A DNA stretch of 64,000 nucleotides from Clostridium_S neuense (GTDB taxonomy: Bacteria > Bacillota > Clostridia > Clostridiales > Clostridiaceae). The stretch is taken from the NCBI RefSeq assembly GCF_045310695.1, contig NZ_JBJIAA010000006.1:200991-264990 (forward strand), given 5' to 3'. Numbering within the stretch: the stretch's first letter is position 1; each line of letters begins with the position of its first letter. Below the pieces are notes generated by a model. That model worked only from the letters and a program-made list of their open reading frames with translations. It did no database searches and had not been told where the DNA came from. Shown piece after piece: positions 43,934-53,048 of the stretch. The position numbers were made by a program, and so were the translations under genes.

Positions 43934-44740
43934 ATGATAATTGGAAATAAAAATTTTATTATAGGAAAAAGAACTTATATAATGGGAATTTTAAATGTAA
44001 CCCCTGACTCATTCTCTGATGGCGGAAAATTCAACAGTATAGAGTCTGCATTAAAACACGCAAAACAAATGATTGATGAAGGTGCAGATATAATAGATAT
44101 TGGAGGAGAATCTACAAGGCCATCTCATACCCCTGTTAGCCTGGAGGATGAAATTAAACGAGTTGTTCCTGTAATTGAAGTTCTGTCTAAAGAATTTGAT
44201 ATTCCTATATCTATAGATACCTACAAGGGTAAAACTGCAGAACTTGCAATAAAAGCTGGTGCCAATCTTATAAACGACGTTTGGGGTTTTAAGAAGGATC
44301 CTTATATAGCAGAGGTTGCTGCAAAATATAATGTTCCATGCTGCCTTATGCACAACAGGGATAACAGAAACTATAAAAATTTAGTTGATGATGTAATATA
44401 CGATCTCAGAGAAAGTATAGCTATAGCTTTAAATGCTGGAGTTCAAGAGGAAAATATAATTGTAGATCCTGGCATTGGCTTTGCAAAGGATTTTGATGAA
44501 AATCTAATTTTAATGAATAACCTTGAAAAACTTAAAGTTCTTGGATATCCTATTCTCTTAGGTACATCTAGAAAATCAACTATAGGTAAAATACTTGATT
44601 TGCCACCAGAAGAAAGGGTTGAAGGAACAGCAGCCACATCTGTTATAGGTGTAATGAAGGGCTGCGATTTTGTAAGAGTTCATGATGTTCTTGAAAACAA
44701 GAGAGAATGCATGGTTGCCGATGCCATAGTAAGGAGATAA
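43934..44740 (+). CDS. folP: Dihydropteroate synthase FolP
   Basis: A 268-residue TIM-barrel enzyme that condenses DHPP with p-aminobenzoate; the target of sulfonamides. Motifs: MGILNVTPDSFSDGGKF, IIDIGGESTRPSHTPVS, SIDTYKGKTAELAIKAGANL, INDVWGF, NIIVDPGIGFAKDFDENL, LGTSRKSTIGKIL and the final FVRVHDV. All substrate loops are present. It starts 9 bases after the HD gene stop. Confidence 0.96.
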   Translation: MIIGNKNFIIGKRTYIMGILNVTPDSFSDGGKFNSIESALKHAKQMIDEGADIIDIGGESTRPSHTPVSLEDEIKRVVPVIEVLSKEFDIPISIDTYKGKTAELAIKAGANLINDVWGFKKDPYIAEVAAKYNVPCCLMHNRDNRNYKNLVDDVIYDLRESIAIALNAGVQEENIIVDPGIGFAKDFDENLILMNNLEKLKVLGYPILLGTSRKSTIGKILDLPPEERVEGTAATSVIGVMKGCDFVRVHDVLENKRECMVADAIVRR

Positions 44741-44744
44741 TAGC

Positions 44745-45560
44745 TTGGATAAAATAATTATAAAAGATTTAGAAATATTTGCACATCATGGTGTTTTAAA
44801 AGAAGAGAAAAATTTAGGGCAAAAATTTTTATTGTCTTTTGAGCTCCTGCTTGATTTAGAAAAAGCTAGTACCGAAGATAACTTAAACGAAACAGTAAAT
44901 TATGCAAAGCTTTGTATAGATATTGAAAATGAGTTTAAAAGAACAAAATATGACCTTATAGAAACCGCTGCTGAAAAAACTGCAGGATATATTTTAGTAC
45001 ATTATCCTATGATAAAATCAGTAAAACTAACTTTAAAAAAACCTTGGGCTCCAATTTTAAAAACAGTAAACTATGTTGCTGTTCAAATAGAACGCTCTTG
45101 GCATACTGTATACATTGCCCTTGGTTCTAATCTCGGAGATAAGAAAAAGAACTTAAATGATGCTTTAAATTTAATTGATAAAAATCAATTATGCCACATA
45201 AACAAAGTTTCAAATTTTTATGAAACTGCACCTGTAGGTTATTTAGATCAGGATGATTTTATAAATGGAGCGGCTGAAATTGAAACTTTAATGTCACCTT
45301 TAAAATTAATGGATTTTCTTCTTGAAGTTGAAAAAAAGCTTAAAAGAGAAAGAAAAATACACTGGGGACCAAGAACAATTGATTTAGATATACTTTTATA
45401 TGATAGCATTGTAACAGAAGATGAACACATACTAGTACCTCATCCAAGAATGCATGAAAGGCTTTTTGTATTAGAACCTTTATGCGACATAGCTCCATAT
45501 AAAATGCATCCATTATTGAATGAACGCATAATTGACATAAAAAATAAAATCAAAAAATAA
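44745..45560 (+). CDS. folB-folK: FolB-FolK bifunctional enzyme
   Basis: A 271-residue fusion. Residues 1 to about 118 are dihydroneopterin aldolase (KDLEIFAHHGVLKEEKNLGQ, NETVNYAKLC, ETAAEKTAGYIL, LKKPWAPI). Residues about 122-271 are HMP-pterin pyrophosphokinase (YIALGSNLGDKKKNL, FYETAPVGYLDQDDFING, RERKIHWGPRTIDLDILLYD, VPHPRMHERLFVLEPL). The TTG start is 8 bases after AAGGAG and 5 bases after folP. The fusion channels two consecutive pterin steps feeding FolP. Confidence 0.93.
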   Translation: MDKIIIKDLEIFAHHGVLKEEKNLGQKFLLSFELLLDLEKASTEDNLNETVNYAKLCIDIENEFKRTKYDLIETAAEKTAGYILVHYPMIKSVKLTLKKPWAPILKTVNYVAVQIERSWHTVYIALGSNLGDKKKNLNDALNLIDKNQLCHINKVSNFYETAPVGYLDQDDFINGAAEIETLMSPLKLMDFLLEVEKKLKRERKIHWGPRTIDLDILLYDSIVTEDEHILVPHPRMHERLFVLEPLCDIAPYKMHPLLNERIIDIKNKIKK

Positions 45561-45577
45561 TAGTAGCTTAGTAATAA

Positions 45578-45621
45578 AAAAACAATTGACTTGTCCTAGT
45601 TAAGACAAATCAATTGTTTTT
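45578..45621. terminator. Terminator of the folate operon
   Basis: AAAAACAATTGACTTGTC pairs with GACAAATCAATTGTTTTT across an 8-base loop, with one mismatch, followed by a T-rich run. It closes the folate operon. Confidence 0.8.
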
Positions 45622-45733
45622 AATTACAACCTCAAAGCACTACCAATTATTTTCTTTTGCCAAAAGCTTATAGTTTGCATACTAAGCTAGCTACTAAGAA
45701 TAAATATGACATATATAGACTCCCTCTACTTTT

Positions 45734-46285
45734 TTATTCACTAATTGTCTTTCTGGTCTTTATAAGCATAATACCAAATAAAATCTTTATGATGCCATCT
45801 ATAATTCCAAAGTAATAAAAGTTAACACTTGGTTCAAGCATTCCAACTAATGCATTTATTGCTAAAGGAATTGATAAAACTAAAAGAAGTTTTCCATGAA
45901 CAATTGAAAATGGAATAAAATGAATTGCTGTTGCAAGCAAGGCTCCAAGCCATATCATCCTATAGTTATAAGTAGCAAAATACCTTCCTGATATTAATGA
46001 CATAAGTACAAACATAAATAGTATAGATATTCCGGATATTTTATTTTGAAATTTTGAGTTTTCTCCAAGAGAAAAATGCTTTTTTACAAACTTACTTTTA
46101 AGCATCATAAACATACCAAAACTATACCCTACTCCAAACACCAGTGGATTCAGGCAATTACTCCCACCAATAATAGTACCCAATATAATTACAGCCCCAA
46201 TCCATATAAGCCATATACCACAGCGTCCTTTATTTAAAAAGTTTAATTTTTCATTATATCCTAATTTACAAAGTAATGTTTCCAT
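45734..46285 (-). CDS. Integral membrane protein, unknown function
   Basis: A 183-residue protein with about five membrane segments (GIWLIWIGAVIILGTIIGG, ISILFMFVLMSLISG, MIWLGALLATAIHFI, LLLVLSIPLAINALVGML, GIIDGIIKILFGIMLI). The layout recalls small DUF6609-type proteins, but I am not certain. No catalytic motif. Its upstream region carries the same unusual promoter motif as the ABC operon at 49074-50012, so both probably answer the same regulator. Confidence 0.6.
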   Translation of the reverse strand: METLLCKLGYNEKLNFLNKGRCGIWLIWIGAVIILGTIIGGSNCLNPLVFGVGYSFGMFMMLKSKFVKKHFSLGENSKFQNKISGISILFMFVLMSLISGRYFATYNYRMIWLGALLATAIHFIPFSIVHGKLLLVLSIPLAINALVGMLEPSVNFYYFGIIDGIIKILFGIMLIKTRKTISE

Positions 46286-46320
46286 CCTTAAATCCCCTCA
46301 CTCATTTAATTTATGAGTTT

Positions 46321-46397
46321 ATTATACAAAGATTTTTTATGTGCCACCATTGAACTAAGTCATAATTTTAATCTTGGTAAGCATTACTTTTGTCATA
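46321..46397 (-). promoter_or_regulatory. Shared promoter motif, copy 1
   Basis: Read on the minus strand: ATGACAAAAGTAATG, a gap, ATGACTTAGTTCAATGGTGG, then TGTATAATAA, placing TATAAT about 40 bases before the gene at 46285. Copy 2 at 50047-50120 keeps both ATGAC words and CAATGGTGG. Two direct repeats upstream of a -10 suggest an activator site replacing the -35. Confidence 0.6.
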
Positions 46398-46445
46398 AGT
46401 ATAGGATTTTGTGGAGTAATATTGATTGGGAATATTAGATAATGC

Positions 46446-46550
46446 CACTATAGATATACCAGGCAACTATTAAAATTCATTTACACCATAATGACGAGAA
46501 GACGGCATTTGGGTACAAATGAATTTTAAGTTTCACAATGGTTTATCATT
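46446..46550. repeat. Structured intergenic repeat, family A copy 2
   Basis: Reads GGCAACTATTAAAATTCATT, then ACACCATAATG, GACGGCATTTGGGTACAAAT and AAGTTTCACAATGGTTTATC. It aligns throughout with 39940-40035 (roughly 70 percent by eye). The inner stem is weaker here. It directly abuts a family B repeat. Confidence 0.55.
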
Positions 46551-46552
46551 AT

Positions 46553-46695
46553 AAAGATTCACACCAAAATTCCGTAGAGACGGAGGAATTTTTCTGTTGT
46601 ACTACTGTGAGAGGTAAGTAACAATGCTGGAGGAATGATTCTTCAACCTTAGATTTATAGAATTTCTTTAATGTGACGAAGCATTGTTACTTAGC
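46553..46695. repeat. Structured intergenic repeat, family B copy 1 (short form)
   Basis: Holds GACGGAGGAATTTTTCTGTT, the inverted pair TAAGTAACAATGCT (46615-46628) and AGCATTGTTACTTA (46680-46693), and between them CTTAGATTTATAGAATTTC. The right end contains the stop codon of the permease gene at 46687. Compared with copies at 51697 and 63465 the centre is deleted. Confidence 0.7.
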
Positions 46696-47850
46696 GGTTT
46701 CTCGAAATTGTATTGCTCCTGCTGCAAAGAACACTCCTGCAAATAAGATTAATATCAAAAGCTTTGGGATAATGTTATAAACACCAACATTTCTAATTGT
46801 TATATCATTCAATGCAGATATCGCCCAATTTTGTGGTGTAAAATATGATATCTTCTTTATTATTGCTGGTAGATTTGGAATTTGATCTAAAGGCATAAAG
46901 CTTCCACCAAGAGCACAAGTTAATGTAACTACAATAGATACTACTGGTGCTATCTGATCTTCACTTTTAGCCCATCTTGCTGCCACAAGACCTGCACCTA
47001 AAACTACCAAGTCAAGTGTCAAAAACACTAACATTACTGCAAACAAAGACTTTCCCCAATACATATTGAATACAAATTTTGTTATAATAACAAGTGTTAA
47101 AGACTGCATAAATAAAAGCATAAACATTGCTAAAAATATGGAACCTGCTATCTTTGAATTTGTATTTGGTGTAGATAAACTTCTTAAAAGTATTTTTTCT
47201 TTTTTTAAAGAATACAAATCTATAACAATGTACATCATGGAATACATTAAAAAACTTACAATTAGATTTGTGGATACTGTTCCTGCCACACTTCTAAGGG
47301 TGCTATTTGATACATTTTCTGAAGATACGGTAACATATTCCTTATTAAAATCACTTTTCATATCCCTATCAAATTTACTTTTATCTATAGCGATTCCAGC
47401 TTTTATAATTTCACTAGAAGTTCTGTATAAAACCATTCTTTTCCCTATATATGCATTTATTTGATTTACAACTGAAGAATCCATATTTCCACTTGCTGCT
47501 TTTAAAATTTCAACTGATGGCTTTTTGCTGTCCCTTATACTTTCTGTAAAATCTCTTGGAATTATCAAAACAATTCCCTCTATATTCTTCTTTATTTTAA
47601 TTTTTGCATCTTCACTGGCAATCCTATGCACTTCAAAATTTTCTTTTTCTAACCTTTCGCACAGTCCGTTTCCCTCTAATCCACTATCGTTATTTACGAC
47701 GCCAATACTTATTGACACCTCTGATTTAACACCACCTAGTAAAAATGCTACAAGACAAACTACAGCTGTTGGCATTAAGATTGTAAGCAATAATCCTCTT
47801 TTACTTTGAATAACAAGCCTTTTTAAATGTAACAATGCCATATATATCAT
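46687..47850 (-). CDS. ABC-2 type permease (efflux), second subunit
   Basis: A 387-residue ABC-2 permease. It has an N-terminal helix (residues about 18-38), a large outer loop (residues about 40-200, VSISIGVVNNDSG, VLIIPRDFTESI) and five or so C-terminal helices, a layout like linearmycin-resistance LnrM/LnrN and YhgE-like exporters. It follows the other permease by 15 bases. Its final AAG TAA lies within the end of a family B repeat, so the stop codon is repeat-derived. With the ATPase at 49074 it forms a three-gene exporter. Confidence 0.84.
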   Translation of the reverse strand: MIYMALLHLKRLVIQSKRGLLLTILMPTAVVCLVAFLLGGVKSEVSISIGVVNNDSGLEGNGLCERLEKENFEVHRIASEDAKIKIKKNIEGIVLIIPRDFTESIRDSKKPSVEILKAASGNMDSSVVNQINAYIGKRMVLYRTSSEIIKAGIAIDKSKFDRDMKSDFNKEYVTVSSENVSNSTLRSVAGTVSTNLIVSFLMYSMMYIVIDLYSLKKEKILLRSLSTPNTNSKIAGSIFLAMFMLLFMQSLTLVIITKFVFNMYWGKSLFAVMLVFLTLDLVVLGAGLVAARWAKSEDQIAPVVSIVVTLTCALGGSFMPLDQIPNLPAIIKKISYFTPQNWAISALNDITIRNVGVYNIIPKLLILILFAGVFFAAGAIQFRETAK

Positions 47851-47865
47851 ATCAATTCCTCCATT

Positions 47866-49062
47866 TTAGCCGTAAATTTTATTTTTTTTACACGCCATTA
47901 AAGTTCCTATTATAATAGCAATTGCACCTGCAATAAAAATTATGCTTAGGTTTAAAGTAATACTAGCTAGTCCGTTTCCTAGCATTAAATTGTTATATGC
48001 ATTGCCAATCCAATAATTCAATGTAAATTTCATAAAATTAAATTTAAGTGAAGCATCATCAATATAGTAAAAAGCTCCTCCAAAGAAAGCCAATAACATT
48101 ATAATCGGTCCGCAAATCATATTTAAGGTTTTTGTGCTTTTAAATATATTCATCACTACTGCTGCTATTCCTGTTAATAAAAATGCTTGAAGTACAATCA
48201 TAGTCAAAATTTCAATTATATTTTTATCCCATACATTTCCCAGGATATAATTTATAATTATATAAGTTGATATAAATAAAGTAGATATTCCAAAGGTTAG
48301 TACTAACTTTTCAACATAAACTTTAAAATAAGTTGCACTGGTAGACATAAGTCTATTTATAGTTCCATCTTGAACTTCTCTAATCATCATTGTAACTGGT
48401 ATGAGCAAAATATAAAATTCAATAAAAGCAAGCATAGATGCCGCAAAATATTGTTTTGCTGTGATCTTTTTGTCAAGCTTTATATTGCTAATCTTTGAAT
48501 AATTATCTGTACTGAGTTTTACTATATTAGGTATTATCCTATACGATATTTCATTAATTTTTCTAGGACTACCAATATCATTTTTTAAAGTTTCTGTGAC
48601 CATGCTGTTATTATTTATAACATCTAAGTAGGATTTTATTATCCCATATACTATTTCGGTCTCATTTCCAGCGGTCAGAGACTTAATCATTTTAATATCT
48701 GCTTTTTTTCCACCTTGAACTTTATTAGAAAAGTCTTTGGGTATTTCTATAGCTGCATCAATTTTACTATCTTTAAGCTTCTTCTTTAAAACATCCATAT
48801 TGGTTTCAGTATTAAAATCTATAAACTTTTTAAGCTTATCATTCTTAAAAATATCCTCAATACCTTTAGAATAATTGCTTTTATCCTCATCAATAAATGC
48901 AACTTTAATCTTTGTCAAATTTCTATCTGGGTTAACCTGCTTTTGATACAAAAATCCATATATAAACGACAATGCTATTGGAAATACTAATATTAAAAGT
49001 ATATGCAACTTTACACTAGCTGCAAACTTTTTTAAATCCTTTATTATCATAGCTTTAAACAT
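47866..49062 (-). CDS. ABC-2 type permease (efflux), first subunit
   Basis: A 398-residue ABC-2 permease of the same layout: N-terminal helix (LHILLILVFPIALSFIYGF), outer domain (VAFIDEDKSNYSKGIEDIF, AAIEIPKDFSNKVQGG), then helices from residue about 215 (FAASMLAFIEFYILLIPVTM). It starts 11 bases after the ATPase stop. Paired with 46687-47850 it should form a heterodimeric drug or peptide exporter. Confidence 0.84.
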   Translation of the reverse strand: MFKAMIIKDLKKFAASVKLHILLILVFPIALSFIYGFLYQKQVNPDRNLTKIKVAFIDEDKSNYSKGIEDIFKNDKLKKFIDFNTETNMDVLKKKLKDSKIDAAIEIPKDFSNKVQGGKKADIKMIKSLTAGNETEIVYGIIKSYLDVINNNSMVTETLKNDIGSPRKINEISYRIIPNIVKLSTDNYSKISNIKLDKKITAKQYFAASMLAFIEFYILLIPVTMMIREVQDGTINRLMSTSATYFKVYVEKLVLTFGISTLFISTYIIINYILGNVWDKNIIEILTMIVLQAFLLTGIAAVVMNIFKSTKTLNMICGPIIMLLAFFGGAFYYIDDASLKFNFMKFTLNYWIGNAYNNLMLGNGLASITLNLSIIFIAGAIAIIIGTLMACKKNKIYG

Positions 49063-49073
49063 ATTATTTCCTC

Positions 49074-50012
49074 CTAATCTCTAAGACTTTTTCCAGTCAA
49101 ATTTAAAAATACATTTTCAAGACTAGGTGCTTCCATATTTATATTTTTTATTTTCACCCCGAATTTAATAAGCTTTTCAATAACATAATTTAAACTTTCG
49201 CTGGAATCTTTTAACACTAAATTTATTTCTTTTGATGAATAAGTTACTTTCCTAACTCCATCTATTTCTTTAAGCTTAATTCCCATTTCCTCTTTATAAC
49301 CCTCAACAGAAATTTTTGCATTTTCCTCATCTGTAACCATTCTCTTTATATCTTCCTTAGTACCATGAGCTATTACCTTACCTTCGTCCATTATAGCAAG
49401 TTTGCTGCAGATGTGTTCTGCTTCTTCCATATAGTGAGTTGTGTAAATTATTGTTGTTCCAAGCTCCTTATTTAAGTTCATTGTATACTCAAGTATATGA
49501 TTTCTAGATTGAGGATCTATACCCACTGTTGGCTCATCCATAATTATTACTTGTGGATGATGCATAACTGCTGCTGCTATATTAAGCCTTCTTTTCATTC
49601 CACCAGAATAAGTTTTTACCTTTTGTTTTATTTTTTCATTAAGTCCAGCCGCTTCGACAACCTCTTCTATTCTTTCCTTAAGTTTGCCTCCTCTAAGCTT
49701 ATACATGCTTCCCCAAAACTTTAAGTTATCATAGCCTGATAAATCCTCATAAAGACATATATCCTGTGGAACAAGTCCTATGTATTCCTTTGCCTTAACT
49801 TTTTCCTTATCTATATCATAATTTCCTATCTTAATTATTCCCTTATCCTTTTTTACAAGTCCGCATATCATTGATATTAAAGTTGATTTACCCGCACCAT
49901 TAGGTCCGAGTAAACCAAATATTTCTCCTTCTTCAATGTCTATATTTATATTATCAACAACTAACTTATCATCATATCTTTTAGTGGCATTTGCTATTTC
50001 TACAATATTCAT
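49074..50012 (-). CDS. ABC transporter ATPase (drug/antibiotic efflux)
   Basis: A 312-residue ATP-binding subunit: Walker A GLLGPNGAGKSTLISM, Q-loop LVPQDICLYE, signature TYSGGMKRRLNIAAA, Walker B VIIMDEPTVGIDP and H-loop YTTHYMEEAE. A C-terminal extension of about 80 residues follows, as in DrrA/LnrL-type exporters. First gene of the operon, preceded by the motif at 50047-50120. It drives the two permeases downstream. Confidence 0.92.
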   Translation of the reverse strand: MNIVEIANATKRYDDKLVVDNINIDIEEGEIFGLLGPNGAGKSTLISMICGLVKKDKGIIKIGNYDIDKEKVKAKEYIGLVPQDICLYEDLSGYDNLKFWGSMYKLRGGKLKERIEEVVEAAGLNEKIKQKVKTYSGGMKRRLNIAAAVMHHPQVIIMDEPTVGIDPQSRNHILEYTMNLNKELGTTIIYTTHYMEEAEHICSKLAIMDEGKVIAHGTKEDIKRMVTDEENAKISVEGYKEEMGIKLKEIDGVRKVTYSSKEINLVLKDSSESLNYVIEKLIKFGVKIKNINMEAPSLENVFLNLTGKSLRD

Positions 50013-50046
50013 TTTAAAACTCCTTCCATCTTCAACCTACATGCTT

Positions 50047-50120
50047 ATTATACAGGGAATTTTAATATACCACCATTGAGGTAGGTCATGAATTTTATAT
50101 ATAGACATTACTTTTGTCAT
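50047..50120 (-). promoter_or_regulatory. Shared promoter motif, copy 2
   Basis: On the minus strand: ATGACAAAAGTAATGT, about 15 AT-rich bases, ATGACCTACCTCAATGGTGG and then TGTATAATAAGC. Nearly the same order and spacing as copy 1 (46321-46397). It drives the ABC exporter operon. Confidence 0.65.
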
Positions 50121-50130
50121 ATATAAAAAT

Positions 50131-50154
50131 AAAAAGTGAAAAAACTCACTTTTT
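50131..50154. terminator. Terminator-like hairpin
   Basis: AAAAAGTGA (50131-50139) pairs with TCACTTTTT (50146-50154) across 6 bases, with T-runs on both sides. It ends the nitroreductase transcript just before the ABC promoter. Confidence 0.8.
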
Positions 50155-50164
50155 ATTTTGTACA

Positions 50165-50977
50165 TTATTCAATAAAATTGACTTTCAGAGGATTTCTATC
50201 AACTAGTCTCTGAAATTTGTATTTAGGATATCCAACCATAACAGCACCAGTTACCACTTTACCTTTTGGAATATTAATTAAATTCAACAAAGGTTCACAC
50301 TCTGCAAACGCACACATTTCAAATAATCCCGCCCAACAACTTCCTAGACCTAAAGCTGTGGCAAAAAGCTCCATATAGGTAAACTGTGAAATTGTATTTT
50401 GTCTACCATTCTTAAAATCCTTAGAAGCAATCCCTAAAATCAAGCTAGGTGCATCCCTAAGTATTATATCATTTCCATTCTCCTTGTAATCTTGAACATG
50501 GGCAGAAAAGCTCCAGTAACCTGATGATTTATTTACTTCTTCTTCCATCCATTTCATAACAATTTCCGTTAATCTTCCAAGCAATTCTTTATTTTGAATA
50601 ATAATATATGAAATTCCTTGGCTATTACTTGCCGTAGGAGCAAGCCTTGCAATATCAACTAGCCTTGTAAGCTTTTCTTTTTCTACAGGGATATCTTTAT
50701 AACAGCGAATTGATCTACGTGATCTAAGAAATTCTTCTGCTAATTTTTCATCTAGAACAGGAAACTTTTCTATTTTAATTTGCTCTTCTAAAGGAGCTTT
50801 AATATTATCAATCGCACTATTAGGACATACTGAAGTACATTGTCCACAACCTATACAAATTTTTTCAGAATTTTCGTCTATTCCATTCTTCTCCATATGT
50901 AAAAATTTTGTTGGACATACCTTTGTACACATTCCACATTTAATACATCTTTCTTTTTCTATTTTAATTAATTCCAC
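50165..50977 (-). CDS. Ferredoxin-domain nitroreductase
   Basis: A 270-residue fusion. Residues 1 to about 60 hold two 4Fe-4S motifs (CIKCGMCTKVCPTKF and CIGCGQCTSVCPNSA). The remainder is an FMN nitroreductase domain (RSRRSIRCYKDIPVEKE, APTASNSQGISYIII, GLGSCWAGLFEMCAF). It can pass electrons from ferredoxin-type clusters to flavin. Divergent from an HxlR regulator 140 bases away, a common pair for redox or electrophile stress. Confidence 0.88.
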   Translation of the reverse strand: MELIKIEKERCIKCGMCTKVCPTKFLHMEKNGIDENSEKICIGCGQCTSVCPNSAIDNIKAPLEEQIKIEKFPVLDEKLAEEFLRSRRSIRCYKDIPVEKEKLTRLVDIARLAPTASNSQGISYIIIQNKELLGRLTEIVMKWMEEEVNKSSGYWSFSAHVQDYKENGNDIILRDAPSLILGIASKDFKNGRQNTISQFTYMELFATALGLGSCWAGLFEMCAFAECEPLLNLINIPKGKVVTGAVMVGYPKYKFQRLVDRNPLKVNFIE

Positions 50978-51117
50978 TATCTACACCTCATTTTACTTGA
51001 AATTTGTATAAGAAAACCTCTTACGTTATAATAATACACATCAATGTAAAACCTAACAAGTACGCACTTACAAGTGGCATAGTAACCATTTGTATACTAT
51101 TTGAGGAGATGTTTCTA

Positions 51118-51459
51118 ATGATAAGCTATAAAAATACCGAATATCAATGTTCCATGGAATTAACTTTAGATATAATAGGAGGAAAGTGGAAACCAGTTAT
51201 TCTTTGGTATTTGAGCAGAAGTACTTTAAGATTTGGAGAATTAAAAAAGAAAATGCCTAAAATAACACAAAAAATGCTCACACAACAGCTTAAATCGCTT
51301 GAAGAAAATGGACTTATTAACAGAGTTGTATACAACGAAATACCGCCTAGAGTAGAATATTCCCTTACTGATACTGGAAAAACTCTTGTTCCTATTTTAG
51401 AAAATCTATCCGAATGGGCTCATGAATATATAAATTCAAATGAATCACAATATATATAG
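51118..51459 (+). CDS. HxlR-family transcriptional regulator
   Basis: A 113-residue winged-helix regulator: CSMELTLDIIGGKWKPVILW, RFGELKKKMPKITQKMLTQQ, LKSLEENGLINRVVY and PPRVEYSLTDTGKTL. The conserved N-terminal cysteine (residue 10) senses reactive electrophiles in this family. The start at 51118 has GAGGAG 9 bases upstream; longer frames upstream lack a site. It probably controls the divergent nitroreductase. Confidence 0.88.
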   Translation: MISYKNTEYQCSMELTLDIIGGKWKPVILWYLSRSTLRFGELKKKMPKITQKMLTQQLKSLEENGLINRVVYNEIPPRVEYSLTDTGKTLVPILENLSEWAHEYINSNESQYI

Positions 51460-51507
51460 TCAACTTGAAACTTTGAAATGATTAATACCAAATTTATTCT
51501 GTAAATC

Positions 51508-51596
51508 TAAGGTTTTGCTTAGAGTACAAGGTAAATCCACCTTCACTGTGCTCTGTACTCTGTCAGTTGCACTGTGAGTTAAATTCCAGTTTAACA
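51508..51596. repeat. Inverted-repeat element
   Basis: AGAGTACA (from about 51519) pairs with TGTACTCT (about 51551-51558), and the core AAATCCACCTTCACTGTG resembles the arms at 28555-28575 and 42561-42578. No coding sequence between 51460 and 52041 besides this and the family B repeat. Confidence 0.4.
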
Positions 51597-51696
51597 AGAT
51601 AACTTGGTATTATTATTTTTAATCTTACATATTGTCTATCTATTTCAAAGAACAAATTAATGGTAACAACTATATTGTTTAAATATTTAGTTGGTT

Positions 51697-52050
51697 ACAA
51701 AGATTCTCGCCTAAAATTCAGTAGGTACGGAGGAATTTTTTCATTGTACCACCGTAGAGGCTAAGTAACAATGCTAAAGGAACGATTTAAAAAAGTCCTA
51801 ATAAATCTTGGTTCAAAAATTGTAAAATACTTAGATATTTCAATTATCTGAGCGTTTTTTCAGCAAGTAAACAGGCACGAAGTTTGAGCTAATATATAGA
51901 TGACTAATACAAGTTAAAGAAGGATAATGGGATTACATCCCAACCCCCGTATATGATCGTTATCCTTCTATACCTCAAGCAAGCACTCGCTTAGAATCAC
52001 CACTTAGATTTATAGAAATTATTTAACGAGACAAAGCATTGTTACTTATC
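51697..52050. repeat. Structured intergenic repeat, family B copy 2 (long form)
   Basis: The ends match copy 1: GGTACGGAGGAATTTTTTC, TAAGTAACAATGCT (51762-51775) and, at the far end, CTTAGATTTATAGAAATT and AGCATTGTTACTTA (52035-52048). The centre adds TAAAATACTTAGATATTTCA, shared with copy 3, and a private hairpin AGAAGGATAA ... TTATCCTTCT enclosing TGGGAT/ATCCCA. The right end holds the stop codon of the glucosaminidase gene. Confidence 0.7.
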
Positions 52051-52662
52051 CATATCATACTTATACAGCTTGTATTTTTTTATTAATGCTATAAGCTGAT
52101 TTGCATAGTTTGGATCTGTTGCATAACCTGCCGCTTGAATTGCTTCTGCTTGTGCTTCATAATTAGGTGCTGTAAATACTCCATGCTGTGTATAAATGCT
52201 GTTTTTCTTTAAAAAATTTGTGTGATCTTCAATACTTTCATCCCAATTATCATAAGCACGAAAAGTTGCCACTTCAACTACATCTTTTCCATTATAATTT
52301 TCTTTTGTTGGCATTTGTATTGTCCTGCCTGTCCAATATTTATTAGCCTTTATACCAAATAGATTGTTAGCTTTCTTTGTTAACTTAGAGCTGCCTGTAC
52401 CACTTTCCAGCATTGCCTGCGCTAAAGTAATTGAAGCAAATATTTTATCCTGCTTATAAACCTCTTTTGCATATGGTGCAATAGTATTAATAAACTTTTT
52501 TCTTGCAATTGCTATTTTATCTACTGGATTTACATTTTGTTTGTTACTATGTGAATGTGTAATTATAAAACATAACATTAGTAATAAAATAACACATATT
52601 ATTACTGCAACTGCTCTTATATTTATTGTTTTCTTCTTTAAACTTAACTTAAAATTCAACAT
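52042..52662 (-). CDS. Membrane-anchored endo-beta-N-acetylglucosaminidase (GH73)
   Basis: A 206-residue cell-wall hydrolase. An N-terminal helix (residues about 16-36, AVAVIICVILLLMLCFII) anchors or exports it. The GH73/FlgJ-type domain has ITLAQAMLESGTGSSKLTKK, with the catalytic glutamate in the MLESG motif, NLFGIKANKYWTGRTI, VATFRAYDNWDESIEDH and the final AIQAAGYATDPNYANQLI. Cleaves peptidoglycan glycan strands outside the membrane. Its last codon and stop (AAG TAA) fall in the end of a family B repeat. Confidence 0.9.
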   Translation of the reverse strand: MLNFKLSLKKKTINIRAVAVIICVILLLMLCFIITHSHSNKQNVNPVDKIAIARKKFINTIAPYAKEVYKQDKIFASITLAQAMLESGTGSSKLTKKANNLFGIKANKYWTGRTIQMPTKENYNGKDVVEVATFRAYDNWDESIEDHTNFLKKNSIYTQHGVFTAPNYEAQAEAIQAAGYATDPNYANQLIALIKKYKLYKYDMDK

Positions 52663-53048
52663 CTACAATTATCCCCTTAAATATCAATATACTGCATACC
52701 ATTTCATTGCAACCAAAAACAGAAGATAATCATTCCTTATCTCCAACTAAATTATTCTTTAAAATTTACAGAATAAAAGGCTTACTTAAAAATAGCATAA
52801 TAAAATTTTCATGTTCTTATAATATTATAGCACACCATTTTTATAATATGTAGTCTGAACAATAGCAATAGAAGACCTAATAACTCTAGCATGATTACTT
52901 CTAGTACACACATTTATAAGCACAAAATAAAATGATGTATAATTTTTAATAGTAAAACCAAAATTTATCTATCATCCTACTCTATGCCTTCAATCTTTAT
53001 GAATAACTTGTAAAACTTTATAAATTTAGCCTTTTATGTTTTTTATCT
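52663..53048. other. Gene-free stretch
   Basis: AT-rich sequence between two leftward genes. No frame with a ribosome binding site and no strong hairpin was seen. Confidence 0.4.
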
